Shown in pieces: positions 24,001 to 34,278 of a DNA stretch of 64,000 nucleotides. The position numbers and the translations under genes are program-made. The stretch is from Ustilaginoidea virens. Taxonomy: Eukaryota > Ascomycota > Sordariomycetes > Hypocreales > Clavicipitaceae. The notes beneath the pieces are model-generated. The model had not been told where the DNA came from. It searched no databases and was given only the letters and a program-made list of their open reading frames with translations. The DNA is taken from positions 2,294,001 through 2,358,000 of the forward strand of contig NC_057317.1 of NCBI RefSeq assembly GCF_000687475.1. Direction: 5' to 3'. Position 1 is the stretch's first letter. Each line of letters begins with the position of its first letter.

Positions 24001-24811
24001 CATGGGCTCTAGCAGCAGCCCGGAGAGCGCTTCTGGCGGGTTGCCCAGGAGTCTTAGCGACAGTGCTGTGCATCGTCGGGAGCTGGGAGAGCCGGCGCCT
24101 CTCGTCGCCGGGTCGCGACAGCAGCTTTCGGGCGCGAGCAAGAACAAGACGAAGACGGCCCCGTCAGAAGACGGTTCGTTGGGTTCATCGCCAGTGTATG
24201 ACGAGCAAAGGTACATATTCAAGTTCATTTTGGGCTGGCAGCAGAATCCAGGCCTCGCTCGGGAGCGCGTCCTCAGCAGACCGCGGCTGCCCGTTCCAAC
24301 GCAAGCTCGGGTTACCGCCCAAAGTCGGCCCCACGGGACATGGCTCGTCGCCCCTTGTTCGCCTTCATCCCAATCCCCGGCACAATCACCGCCCCAGACT
24401 CCGAGGCCACTTCTTCTCCAAAACGGAGACGACGTTAATCTGACGGCGTCGGTCGAGGAGTGGCTGCGCAACACGCCAACAAGCAGTGCGTCCTTTGAAG
24501 GCGCGGACGATAAGCACGGCAAAGTAGGCGAAAATCGCAGCGACATGGTTGACGGCCTGCACACGTCGACGCAGTCTCTGACGGCAGTTAATGTCGAAGG
24601 CACGGTGGACAAGGTCATAAAGCCGACCAAACCAGCCGGGATTTTCGCCAAGAATTTGGTGTACTGCGGCAGCGCTCTTGCGGAATGGTCGCAAGTGGTT
24701 TCCGAATGCAACATCTTCACCGAGAGACGCCAAGACGACGGCGTCGAGCGCCTGTGCGATGTCGAGGTTCCAATCCTAGGTGTGGAGGGGTTTCGGAAAC
24801 TGGGCGTCTAA
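21086..24811 (+). CDS. DUF1765-domain protein (fungal UPF0592-like)
   Basis: Single long frame of 1,241 aa starting at the first ATG. Residues 1-330 are disordered and rich in Ser, Thr and Pro with basic clusters (SWMSRSSRSPSSRN). From about residue 335 a conserved, mostly helical region follows (MLDLEVKNFM, LFFIFCKYFHILADQFMPPGLPL, WCPMVRAYYQRLICWRMCRY), matching the fungal DUF1765 family represented by S. pombe UPF0592 proteins. The tail after residue 950 is again low complexity. The molecular function of this family is unknown. There is no clear transmembrane helix; the hydrophobic stretches look like buried helices. No intron is needed. It is divergent from the PhoD-like gene across an 8-kb gap. 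Family assignment is from remembered sequence pattern. Confidence 0.85.
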   Translation: MCSTFVVPPPFKPSTRPPPSAYELGSSTKALIDLPHQSRCISGAQSPSIPDNINDYFQGTSSEPGEFELPSFKDGFELDTSMFASDETRRSTTEQVSTPPCDVTAPAPDSKALKQALIGRGKKHSVIEKPRSWLITGSKSNKESSSPNCSDDGSINRGKELSKGQPSTIQMERGRSGTDSFASFARRSWMSRSSRSPSSRNTASPSTDQAPSGLEGLFRTSSVKIAKAPHRLQVVTNKDQVGETTRRESLRSTQKPLALATSYLSKLKPKQQQSLFARDGADSEHSYDSSATSLIRTSNSIRTSASRSISSDGNTNTPTTDESCNESTPKPRDPLWSSFKMLDLEVKNFMSSKQTGQRVAQVQSMLLPFLRTTRDHPSTKTMALDDVERRAIILNKWWTLLLDMLQGPLQQPIPGMDRPMLLEAATMLMMRPEWRRSASFLQPLAERLPSERVRPRSGTSASGSTTDSFLLAESAEHNVKTMFVANLVKQMAYVVEKMSLRHAPLSLVNFSGKTCAYAFFFAPGVCDVLVRLWGLTPDLIRRSGCELGLPRKDKGESDDMVALFPPKLGGFGWSSPRAVWDSLKPVPKMPLTVARIPWTGPWVTRWKGRDTDLFFIFCKYFHILADQFMPPGLPLSEKARSPAFALVHAQLLSIFDATIHRQSSAVDHSLAAPFIDSVNGPDAPAALTLPLPANNNAMKGMSENRLIILLKDFLLDDAAELASARHTFAEAFAALTKAATRKTSLYNSAACFALCDFLEEVLMTYHGFESGSISYVDWPFWIEVCKRMSSSMNTITEVRMLSFIFTIWDAIAKDSRRKANVCLEWLLSEETFNSFFNNWCPMVRAYYQRLICWRMCRYTGGSSEVDMSIYLAAAARLDTSWAHYLYLKQDADEKGRTPPSTAPMSPAMGKKFIIIRQEASALQKGLFMGFDTFARSATRLTLAGSETAPDTRGPARPDARKRWSLLGKMFTTMGSSSSPESASGGLPRSLSDSAVHRRELGEPAPLVAGSRQQLSGASKNKTKTAPSEDGSLGSSPVYDEQRYIFKFILGWQQNPGLARERVLSRPRLPVPTQARVTAQSRPHGTWLVAPCSPSSQSPAQSPPQTPRPLLLQNGDDVNLTASVEEWLRNTPTSSASFEGADDKHGKVGENRSDMVDGLHTSTQSLTAVNVEGTVDKVIKPTKPAGIFAKNLVYCGSALAEWSQVVSECNIFTERRQDDGVERLCDVEVPILGVEGFRKLGV

Positions 24812-24993
24812 GCTGTCTTGCTACCGTTGGGTGAAAGGACTCGAAACCGGAGACCTTTCGACGCGGCTGTGTCCCGTTTTCTTCATCATCTTCTTCATCA
24901 TCTTCTTCTTGTTTCTTCTTCTAATATCTTCTGGATTCATTTTTTTCTTTTGAAAAATTTCCTGTCCCTGGAAACCCCTCCTTTTCATGGTTT

Positions 24994-25040
<47 letters not shown>

Positions 25041-26282
25041 CCTTCTTCTTCTTCCCTTCAGAGATGGCCCGCAAAGGTCCACGCATGGTCATATATTCCA
25101 AAGACATTTACACAGGGTCGGGCAGTTTGATGCCCCCATTACTCATATACACGGTGATACACCCCTGCGGGAAATTGGACGAAGATTGGTCCAAGTAGGA
25201 TTACTAAATAGGACACGAATACGACAGGGCATGTATTTGCCGTGCTTTGACATGTATGCGTTTCCGCCTGAGACTCCCATGGTCTATTTAATGCATCAAG
25301 AGATTTATTTGGTAATGTGTTGACACATGCAACGAATGGGGGGCTTGGGAGGCGTTCCGGACAGGGTGGGGACAGGCATGGATTGATGGGATTGATGAGC
25401 CGAAAATTACCTAGGCAGCTTACGGAATCTTTTGGGTTTTTGACGGGCCCTAGTAGGACCGAAAATATATTTTGCAGCGCTGCATTTGTGCGAGGACCTG
25501 TATGGCGGGTGGGACCGACGATGCTCGAGACTCTGGCGAGCCTGATTTTCGGTGTGCGGTGTATAGGTGCTGGCGTGTTACGGAGCACAGAAGCGACGAG
25601 ACGCAAGAGTCGCAGGATCTCAAGAGAGCGGGGCGGGGTCGGGGTAACTGCGCAGCTGGCCACTGAGAGGACGCGACGGGGCCGAATGGGGAAGTTGCTT
25701 GTGCTCTGTGCTGTGCTGTGCTGGGCTGTGCTGGGCTGTGCTGTGCTCTGTGCTGTGCTTTGCTCACGTGCTCATCCCATCCCGCTGACAAAGGCTAACC
25801 TTCCAAGAACAGCAAAGAGATTGTGGCGGGATCGGAATGATGCTCACGGCTGACAATGGGACATGTCACTCACGGCGGAGCTTGACGGACCCACTTGGCG
25901 GGTGTGGCTTAGCTCGACTCGACGACGGGGTGGTGCGACCCTGACCCACGCACGGGCCACCGCAGACTCGCACGAGTTGTTTGTATTAAGTTCAATCGAA
26001 CCCACCTACGGAGCACACCTCGAATGCAATTTCCATATTCTCGCGGCGGTGATTTCTGATTCCCCCCCCCCCCTCCCCTGGCCGCCTCCCCCACCTCTCT
26101 TGCGGGCGGCACCTGGACTGCTGCGTGGGATCCTTCTTCGCCAACCACGACGGACGGCGGCGTCGGACGTGTTGTACTTCGGCCCTGCCGTCGTCTCGGG
26201 GCCTCCAGCGGCTGGGTGCTTGTGTACGGAGCAAGTACGGGCGCCAGAGCGGGCGGGGGTCGGAGGGCTCCAGCGAAGAGCC
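24812..26282. other. Spacer between DUF1765 gene and Zn2Cys6 gene
   Basis: Contains CTTCATCAT repeats near 24880-24905, a 43-T run, CTGTG-type repeats at about 25704-25760, a CACGTG hexamer near 25767, and a C run near 26064. The right end is the likely promoter of the Zn2Cys6 gene. No gene seen. Confidence 0.55.
24998..25040 (+). repeat. Poly-T tract of 43
   Basis: Uninterrupted T run about 190 bp after the DUF1765 stop codon, so possibly within or just beyond its 3' UTR. Confidence 0.9.
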
Positions 26283-26524
26283 ATGCCCAACACTGGGCGG
26301 CCCAGCCGGGATTGCCACCTCTGTCGCAAGCGACGTGTCAAGGTCAGTTGGCGCGTCTCTCTTCGGTCCATGTCCGTGTTTGCGCGTGGGCGAGGGCGTG
26401 GGCGTGGGCGTGGGCGTGGGCGTTGTGCACCCCCGGGTCTAGCTTGCTTGCCGTGACGAGGAGCCAGCAAGTATATCTTTTGTATTTTTTTTTTTTGTGT
26501 CTTGATGAAAGAACGAAGAAGGAA

Positions 26525-26562
<38 letters not shown>

Positions 26563-28430
26563 GAGGCAAAGAAGGAAGATTAAGAAAAAGAAAAAGAAAA
26601 CGAAAAAAAAAAGACAAAAAAAGAAAACGAAAAAAAAAAAACGAAAAAACCACGCTGGCACAAATTGCTGCTAACAAGCCCTCATGTGCCTTGCAGTGCG
26701 ATCTGAAACGCCCCGGATGCCAACGGTGTGTCAAGTACGGCGTCGAATGCCCCGGATACCGGGAGCAGCACGAGCTCGTCTTCCGCAACGCGAATCCGGC
26801 GACCCTGAAAAGGCGCAAGGAAAAGGCGGCCGCCAAGCAGAGCGTGCAGCAGCGCGACGCCATCATCGCGTCCTCGAATCGCGGCAGCGGAAGCAGCAGC
26901 GGCAGCAGCAGCAGCCACCGCCGCCTTGGTCCCGACACGCCAGCTCCGCCGTGCCGTCTCGGGCTCGCAGCCTCCGGCACCACGGCGGCGGCCTCGTCAC
27001 CGACGAGCAAGGCCATCATCTCATCCGGCCGCCTCGTCAGCCTCCCTAGACCCCTGGCGGAGCACTGGACAAACCACTCCGTGCCCATGCTTCTCAACGT
27101 TTACTCGACCCTCGACTTCCTCCACAACGTCTACCGTCTCAGCTTCCACAACGGACCCTTGATCTGGGCGGCTCATTTGTTCTCTCGGACGTACGTCACC
27201 AACCTCCGCCACCCCGGCTTCGTCTACAACGACTCGGTGGGCGAGACAAGACGCGAACTCGGGACGTATCTGGGAAAGACGCTCAGTGCCGTCAACGCGG
27301 CTTTGCAGAAGCCGGAAGGTGCCTTTCGAGACGATGTGCTGGCCACCATCTGGGTTCTCACCAACTACGAGGTTCGTTCACGGGGCCGCCAGAGCCACAC
27401 AACTTTGATTCAAACCGCTGCCCCCCCCATCAAGCTGCCACCGAAAAAAAAAAGGGCGGGGGGAAAGAAACTGACTCGACGTTGTTGTGTGTAGTTGCTG
27501 ATTGGCTCTCTGGGCGGGGTGCAGCCTTTGAGCCCGTGGCATGTCCATATTCAGGGCATCTACAGTATACTAAAGACGAGAGGCTGCCAGACTCTCAACA
27601 CGCTGCAAGGCCGGATCGCTTTCTGGCCGTGCTATAATATGGTGGTGAGTGCGCATAGGACGACAACTACTTTCTTTTTCGGGGCTCTGACAGACCCAAA
27701 ATCTTAGCAAATCCGGGCCCTCATCAACAACAGTGAATGCCCTCCCGAGTCGATAGAATGGCTAGCTGCCATCCGAGACGGCCCGTACGAGTGGGAAGAA
27801 TTCCCATTGGTCGTGTCATTCTTCGTCACGACATGCACGCGCGTGCAGGCGACGGTTGTGGATATATTCGACCGCGTCGACTTTGCCGCCGCCGAGAAGC
27901 AATTCGAGTGGTTGGTGGAGCAGCTGAGCGAGGCCGAGAGCAAGGTGAATCAGCACATGGCGAGGGCGGCGGCGGTCGACGCAAAGCCCGCGGACGTCTA
28001 CATGCGCAACCTGCACTACACGGCCGTCATCAAGGGCCACGGCCACATATCGCTCCTGTGCAACTTCCTGGCGCACCGCGCGGGGAGCAGGATATCGCTC
28101 GGGCGGCTGAGAGGCCAGCGCGCCCAGGCCTTGCAGGCGGTGCAGGCGGCGGCGCGATCGATCCTGGACTCGCTGCCCGAGTCGCTGTATTATTCCGCCG
28201 TCGCGGACAGAGGCGACGAGGCGGGCCCCAGGGTGCTGTTTGACGCGCTCAAGATGATCTGGCCGCTCACCTGCGTGCTGCTCAACCCCACCACGTCGGC
28301 CGAGAACAAGGCCGAGGCCGAGGCGGCGCTCAAGTTTATCGGCAGGCAGTTTGGGGTGAGGCAGGCCCTGCGGACGTACCAGACGCCGGCGCCGCTGCCG
28401 GCCGAGGCGCAGGTTCCGCTCGACCTGTAA
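26283..28430 (+). CDS. Zn2Cys6 transcription factor with fungal-specific domain
   Basis: Four exons: 26283-26342, 26697-27371, 27495-27644 and 27708-28430, all phase 0, giving 535 aa. The zinc cluster is split by intron 1: exon 1 carries C11 and C14 (CHLCRKRRVK) and exon 2 supplies C21, C28, C31 and C38 (CDLKRPGCQRCVKYGVEC), the six ligands of a Gal4-type binuclear cluster. A basic/Ser linker follows, then a helical region (about residues 120-500, including PLSPWHVHIQGIYSIL and RIAFWPCYNM) resembling the fungal-specific TF domain 2. Intron 1 (354 bp) is long for this region and full of AAAG repeats; its acceptor TTGCAG is preceded by GCTAAC. Target genes are unknown and no biosynthetic cluster is adjacent. 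A CT-repeat lies just after the stop codon. Confidence 0.9.
26517..26655 (+). repeat. (AAAG)n and poly-purine tract inside intron 1 of the Zn2Cys6 gene
   Basis: Tandem GAAA/GAAG units and A-rich runs fill much of the intron, ending about 40 bp before the acceptor. Confidence 0.85.
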
Positions 28431-28460
28431 CGGGCGGGGGGACGGTGTTTTTTTTTTTTT

Positions 28461-28504
<44 letters not shown>

Positions 28505-29210
28505 CCCTCGTCTGCCCTGCCATGTCCGACTTGAAACAGCTGAGGCCAGAGGCAAAAAAAAAAAAAAAAAAGGGCGGGGCAACAGATCAATAAGGGGGTT
28601 AGCAAATTCAAAAGCTTCTTGCAATAACCCCGAGAAAAGAAACGAGAAAAAAAAAAAAAAAGGAAAAAAGAAAAAGCCTCTTCTGGCACGCGGCGGCCGG
28701 TGAGTGGCCCGCGGGGGGCGCCGGATTGTTACTTTTGGCCGCGCTGGTGCGTTCGGCGGACAAAGCCGAGTGGGGGGGGAAAAGGGGCTTCGGGGTCCTA
28801 TGACGTCGCGAGGGGGAGGGGGGGCGAGAGAGAACCGATTGCCCCCCCTCGGAGACCCACCCTGCCGCGGCCAATCAACAGCAAGCGGCTAGCCCCTTTC
28901 AAACAAAGCACTTGGCAGGCTCCGGCGCAGCCATTGGCCCATCGTCTGAAACCGTTCAACTGGACCCCGTTTCGTCGTGACAAAAGCCCGAGCAAGCCCC
29001 TCCGACTTCCTCCCCACCCCCCCCCACCCCCCCACTTGGTCTGTCGACAGAAGCCCGCCAAGCCGGCCCTTTTGGCTGCGCCGCATCGTATACGCCGGGC
29101 CCCCCGGCCTTCCCCTTCCCAAGTCCAACGTTGCACGGGGTCCGCGACGGATCCTCACGACTCTGCTTTCTTCACTTACTCAGTTCACTCGCCCGCCACA
29201 CACACACACA

Positions 29211-29256
<46 letters not shown>

Positions 29257-29434
29257 CATATATATTAGAAATCGAGGCCCCCGGTACGCCGTCTGCGCGC
29301 AACAACCACACACCACCTGGCAGACTCTTCTCCCCCCCCCCGGACGTCCGCAAACAAAACAAAACAAAACAAAAAAAAAAAAAGAAAGAAAGAAAAAAAG
29401 AAAGAAAGAAAGAAAGAGCAAGAGAAAACACGCA
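28431..29434. other. Spacer with CT, CA and AAAG microsatellites
   Basis: T run and (CT)n at about 28449-28501, A runs at 28553-28571 and 28648-28661, (CA)n at about 29198-29243 passing into (TA)n, then AAAAC and AAAG repeats up to the ATG at 29435. It would be the leader of the small gene downstream. Confidence 0.6.
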
Positions 29435-29638
29435 ATGACCCCCCCGGCAAAGCACACCCCGGCGAGCGTGCCCCCCAGCCGCCCCAAGTTCAACTCGCGC
29501 CTCGCGTCGGACCGGCTGCGCGAGGGCGCCGCGCCGCACCTGCCTGCGCGGTTTGTCTCGCCGACCGGCAACCTGCGCAAGGGGCGCGTCTCCGTCTTCA
29601 AGGAGACGGGGCTGGATGACGCGCCGACCCTGCCGTGA
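29435..29638 (+). CDS. Possible small conserved protein, 67 aa
   Basis: ATG to TGA with no intron. The protein is basic and Pro/Arg-rich, with a compact, non-repetitive middle (SRPKFNSRLASDRLREG, LPARFVSPTGNLRKGRV) and an acidic end (FKETGLDD). Unlike the surrounding repeats, this segment has GC-rich third positions and a balanced composition, which argues for a real gene. I do not recognise a named family; it has the look of short uncharacterised proteins found in filamentous ascomycetes. No signal peptide or membrane segment. It follows a long purine-rich leader and is followed by a G run. It could instead be the last exon of a longer gene, but no upstream exon is evident. Confidence 0.55.
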   Translation: MTPPAKHTPASVPPSRPKFNSRLASDRLREGAAPHLPARFVSPTGNLRKGRVSVFKETGLDDAPTLP

Positions 29639-30312
29639 AGGGAAAAAGGGGGAAAATGGGGGAAGGGGGGGGGGGGGAGGGCGCGACGTGACGTTGCGGC
29701 GCGGTCGGCTGGCTGTCCCCCCGTGCGGATGGACGGGGCGGGGAAAAGTCACGGAATCAAAAAAAGATCTGCTGGATATCTGGGAGCGGGAGGCATGAGA
29801 GTGTTTGCTCGGTGCAGTATACCCTTTGTTTCTTTTTTAGGAGGGCTGGCAAGTGAAATGAGCCAGGCGAGGCGTTGACGCACGGAGGAGCATGGTTGTC
29901 TTTTATCAATGAATTGCGGTTCGGCGTGCTGGGCCTGTCTCTTGCTTTTCTTTTCTTTTCTTTTCTTTTCTTTTCTTTTTTTTTCGTTTCTTCTCTTTGC
30001 GTTTCTTTTTTGCATCTCGGCTTGGACATGCGAAGCGGTCCATGGACGCATCTCGTCATCAGGGGCTGGGCGTTGGTTGGTCGCATCACGACCAGACACA
30101 GCGGAAGCGGATTCATCACATACATACATACCCCAAAACTAGATCATCTAGCTCCCGTAAAATTCTAATCCCACTCCGTCTCCGGGGTAAACCCGGACCA
30201 ACACCGCGTCACTGCGCTGTGCAGAGGGCCAAGGAAACGCCAAAAAAAAATAAAAATGAAAAAAAAATGCCCTGCCACGCCATGCATCGCAGTCCTGATA
30301 TGGAAACCGCCC
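29639..30312. other. Convergent spacer, small gene / endopolyphosphatase
   Basis: G runs near 29668-29678, (TTTTC)n at about 29944-29990, ACATACATAC near 30117-30130. No gene seen. Confidence 0.5.
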
Positions 30313-30461
30313 CTACAGCTTGGCCAGCTGATGCTTGGGAATCGTCTTGACAAACGCGAAGCCAAGCCACTGCAGCCACGTCTGATTGCCCTCGTGCTTC
30401 TTCTTTTTCCCGTGCTTGCGCCTTGCCGTGTCGTAGCTACCGTCGTCTTCGAAACCATCCG

Positions 30462-30509
<48 letters not shown>

Positions 30510-32394
30510 CGGCCCCGTCGCGTTGACCCATGCGGTAGGCCAAGTGGAGGTAGCTCCGGACTGTGAGGTCCTTCAGCTTGAATCGCTTGTCGCTGAACGT
30601 GCTGTACTCGACCTCGTAGCGGAACCTCCGAGGTTGGGCTGGCGAGCGCTCTGGCTGGTCGTTGTTGATGTGGGTGAGGTTGGCAAAGTACTGAGTGTAC
30701 CCGGTCAAGCTGAGAGGCTGCGGATAGTACGCTGGACCGGGCAGCGATGCCTCGGGAGGCTCTTCGGGCATCACCAGGTTTGGGTCCTTGGGCCGCTTCC
30801 CCTTGCCCTTCTTCTTCTTCTTCTTCTTCTTCTTCTTGTTCTTTGCAATCGTGGGTCTCGGCTCCGTCGAGACATGGCCATCTGCAGAAACACCGAGAGC
30901 AGCAGCCGCATCTTCCCACGAGGTCCGTGATTTATCCTCCCAGACACTTGCATTTTCCAGTCCGGTAATGTTGTACTTGTACACTCTCAGAGTCGGAAAG
31001 TAGTTGGGCACGACGCTCGGACTGATAAAGGCGAGCTGGTAACGTTCGGCGTACTTTCCGCCAATCTTTTTGAATCTGTCCCTTTTCTTCTTGTGTCCCT
31101 TTTTGAGAGCGCCCGTCGGCTCATCCTCTCCGTCTTCTCCGTCTTCTCCGTCTTCTCCTTCTTCTCCTAGCGCCTCGATGGCGGAATTGGGAAGGTCTCC
31201 CCAGGCCTCTCGCAGCTCCCTGAGATAGTCGTTTTTGCCAGATGCTGAAACGGTCTCTTGGTAGAGGGAGGCTCTGCCGGGCCTGGGCTGAGCGGCCGTC
31301 GCCCCGGTCAAGTCGATTTCCTTGGTGTCGGCAAGGAGGAAATGATCAATGTTCATGTGGCCGAACAAGGACGCCACCACGACGTCGCGGTATCTCTGCA
31401 GCCAAAGGGTATAGCGCTGCCAGCACGTCTCATCCCAATTCTGCTTGCTTTCCGTCCGCGCCGGGGGCACGTGCCCAATCAGAATCACCTTGGCGCCGGC
31501 GTGCCGCATCGCGTCCAGCTGAACGCGCAGCCATTCCATGTGCTTGAATCCGGGCTCCAAAGGTTGCGCGCAGCCGTCGACAGCGGCGTTGCGGTCGAAA
31601 AAGTACATGGTGTTGAGGCTAAAGACGGAGAGCTTCCCGGGGATGACGTCGACGCGAAACCAGCCGCCAAACTCAAAGGAATGGCGCTGCTCCTCGGGAA
31701 TGAAGCGGCTCCAGATATCGGCGTACTCTGCAAGCCAGCGGTTTGGCCCAGGGTACATGATGTTGTGGGGAAGAAAGTCGTTGTTTCCGAAATTCGGGAC
31801 TATGGGGACGGCGAGCTTGCCGGCGGGTGTGCTGAAGGCATCCGCCATCTTTCTCGAGACGGCCCGGTTGGCTTGGAGAACGGTCTTTTCGGATCGAGGA
31901 TGGTCTTCGTCGCTGTCGTGCCTCGCCGAGTCGCCCGTCCACACGACAAAGTCTATCTCGTCCTTTAGGTTCTCCTCGACCCATTTCAGCGTAGCGTCCA
32001 CGAGAGAGTAGGGCGAATCGCAGTCGGTCTTTTCAGCGCCATAAGCGCCAGCCGTGCCTTTGCCTCGATGGCAGGCCACCCCGTCCTTGGTAGAGGTGTG
32101 GGCTTTGTAGAACTCGTCGGGATGGAAGTCTACACGCCCTCCCCCATGGTGAGTAAGCCGGCGAGTGCAGAGGAAGAAATGAAGAGTGGGAAAAAAAAAA
32201 TAAAATAGATTTGAAAAAACAAGCTGACCTGTAATATGCAGGAAACTGCCGTGCAACTTGCGCCTTTGCGGTTCCTGGCGCAGCCGTGCATCGGCCTGCA
32301 AGATCTTTTGCTGCGAGTCGCCCAAGGCCGGCAAGGCGACGACGGCATGGGTGAGGGCCCAGGTGGCTTGCAGCCAACCAAGAAGCGGCGGCAT
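30313..32394 (-). CDS. PPN1: Vacuolar endopolyphosphatase
   Basis: Two exons, 32229-32394 and 30313-32129 (intron of 99 bp, phase 1), give 660 aa. Removing the intron restores the start of the metallophosphoesterase domain, LHITDFHPDEFY. Further metal-site motifs: DFVVWTGDSARHD, NFGNNDFLPHN, ILIGHVPP and LFGHMNIDHF. Ppn1 is a type II vacuolar membrane protein that cuts long-chain polyphosphate to shorter chains; residues 4-22 (LLGWLQATWALTHAVVALP) fit the N-terminal signal anchor. Near the C-terminus are a poly-Lys run (about 30790-30835) and a poly-Ser run coded by repeats (about 30465-30507). The start is the first ATG; the frame runs on to a GTG at 32445. Two CACGTG hexamers lie 1.0-1.4 kb upstream (33425, 33775). 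Confidence 0.94.
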
Positions 32395-34278
32395 GATGAA
32401 GGAGCCAGTGAGCTCTTGTTTTTTTTCTGTTCGGTATGGGAGCACAGCAGCGGACGGAACCGTGGCGGGACTGGGGACAGCAAAGGGACCAGCCAGAAGC
32501 CAGCCAGAAGCCGACCCAACCGTTTTGGAATGCGGCGCAGCCGAGGGAAGATGGGATCAAGCCGTGAGATGGACGCCGCTTTCGAGGCGGGCGCGATGGT
32601 TTTATGTCAAAACAAACCACTTTGCCTTCAGCAGGCGGAGCAAAGAAGGGCAAGGGTCCAGATCCAGGTCCAGGTCCAGACGCAGAATGAGGTCATGCGA
32701 ATGCCTTCACATGGCGTCGCGGCAAGATGAACGCTGCAGCCGACTGGACCTGGGCGTGGGCGTCGAACCCCCTGCACTCGCGACGGCGGGTGACGATGTG
32801 TGTGATTGCTGCGTTGTTTTTTCGACTGAAGCACAGCAAAGACGGCCGTCTCTGCACACAGTGCTCTGCACCGTGCAGCCTCCCGCCGGTGATTGGTCGG
32901 CCCGGCTGCGGCTGCCAGATCTGATTGGTTGCTAGTGCTGCTGGTTGGTTGGCTGCAACATGGGAGGAAGCACTGGGAGGCGTGGCGTGACTCCTACCCG
33001 TGAGCAGAGCAGTTGGCACTGGGTGCGCCGACTAGGTACAGAAAAGCGGGAGAAACAGCGAGCGAAAAGCAAAAGGACAATACGAGTAAAGGAGGGGGGA
33101 AAATAATATAAAAAAAAAAGAAAGAAATAAAGAAAGAGGCGGTCAAAAGTGGGTGCAGCATCTCCGGAACGCGAGCAAAAACACGCCGTGAAGGAATTCC
33201 TCCGGCCGCTGATGTCATTCTCTGCTCATGCCGCCCCGCCCCGCCTGCTCTTTCCTCAGTGCCTTAGGTGCTTACAGGTCAATACCAGCCGTATGTACAA
33301 TTAACACGGCACGTACGGAGTACTCCGCACTTGGACTACCCCTTGCCAGCCACCCCTTGCCAGCTGCGTCGTCCCGACTCCAGAGCCGAGAAAAAGATCC
33401 CCAAGCCCCAAGTCACGTTGCCCGCACGTGCTGCAGCAGCAGCAGCGTGCCTGTCGCCACGATTTACCATGGGGTGCCGTCACGGAAGCGCAAAAAACAC
33501 GCTCGGAAACGGTTCTTCACGTACGGCATCCCTCAAACTAGTGGCCACGTATCACGTATCAATCTAGCAAACCGATGCGCATCTGGCGACGATTCTATTC
33601 CGGAAGAAGGTCTTGCGTTTTGCACGCGTTTGGCACGTTTGCTTGGGGTAGAAGGAAAGGAAAGGAAAGGAGAAAAAAAAAAAAAGGAGCAGAAAAAGAC
33701 GCGGGGGGCGGGGGAAGGATCGAGACAGACTTGCCCCTCCAGGATTAGTCAGCCGCGGCATGCTACGGCGGTGGCACGTGCTTGGCCGGTACGTGCCGGT
33801 AGGTACACAGCAACATTCCGGTGGCGAGCGTCAAGCTATGCCGGCAAAGTCATGTTTTATCGAAGCGATAAAGGGGGCTGTGCAGTCTTTTTTGGTTTTG
33901 CGTCTCCAGCTGCATCGGCGGAATCCATCCTTCCCACAAGTTACAACATCCCTTGCGGGATTCTGTCCAGCGTAACGAGTAAAGTTCACGTATAAGATTA
34001 GCTACCTACTTACCTACCTATGTACGCCACCTTGACTACTGTAGGTAGGCAGGAGGCAGATTGCAAAAACGCTGAAGCGTTAAAGAGTCCCTCCCCCCTT
34101 TTTATTTTGAAAACCAAAAAAAAAAAAACCCAAAAGGAAGAAAGACAGTAAACCCCCCCCCCCCCCCAAAGGAAAAGTCCAGGAAAATTGCAGGAAATTG
34201 CAACAAAAAAAAAGAAAAAAGCCAAAATCAACACAGACACCGTGGCCAAACCTCATGTCCTTCGGCCCATCGGCAGAC
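32395..34278. other. Spacer upstream of PPN1 and downstream of T-protein gene
   Basis: 1.9 kb containing the probable PPN1 promoter. Seen: GGTCCA repeats near 32655-32685, GTACGGAGTACTCCG at 33313-33327, CACGTG at 33425-33430 and 33775-33780, AAAGG repeats near 33655-33672, TACCTACC steps at 34000-34022, and a C run at 34154-34167. No gene recognised. Confidence 0.5.

Noticed and set aside
23833..24720. 295-codon minus-strand frame
   Set aside because: Lies opposite the C-terminal part of the DUF1765 gene.
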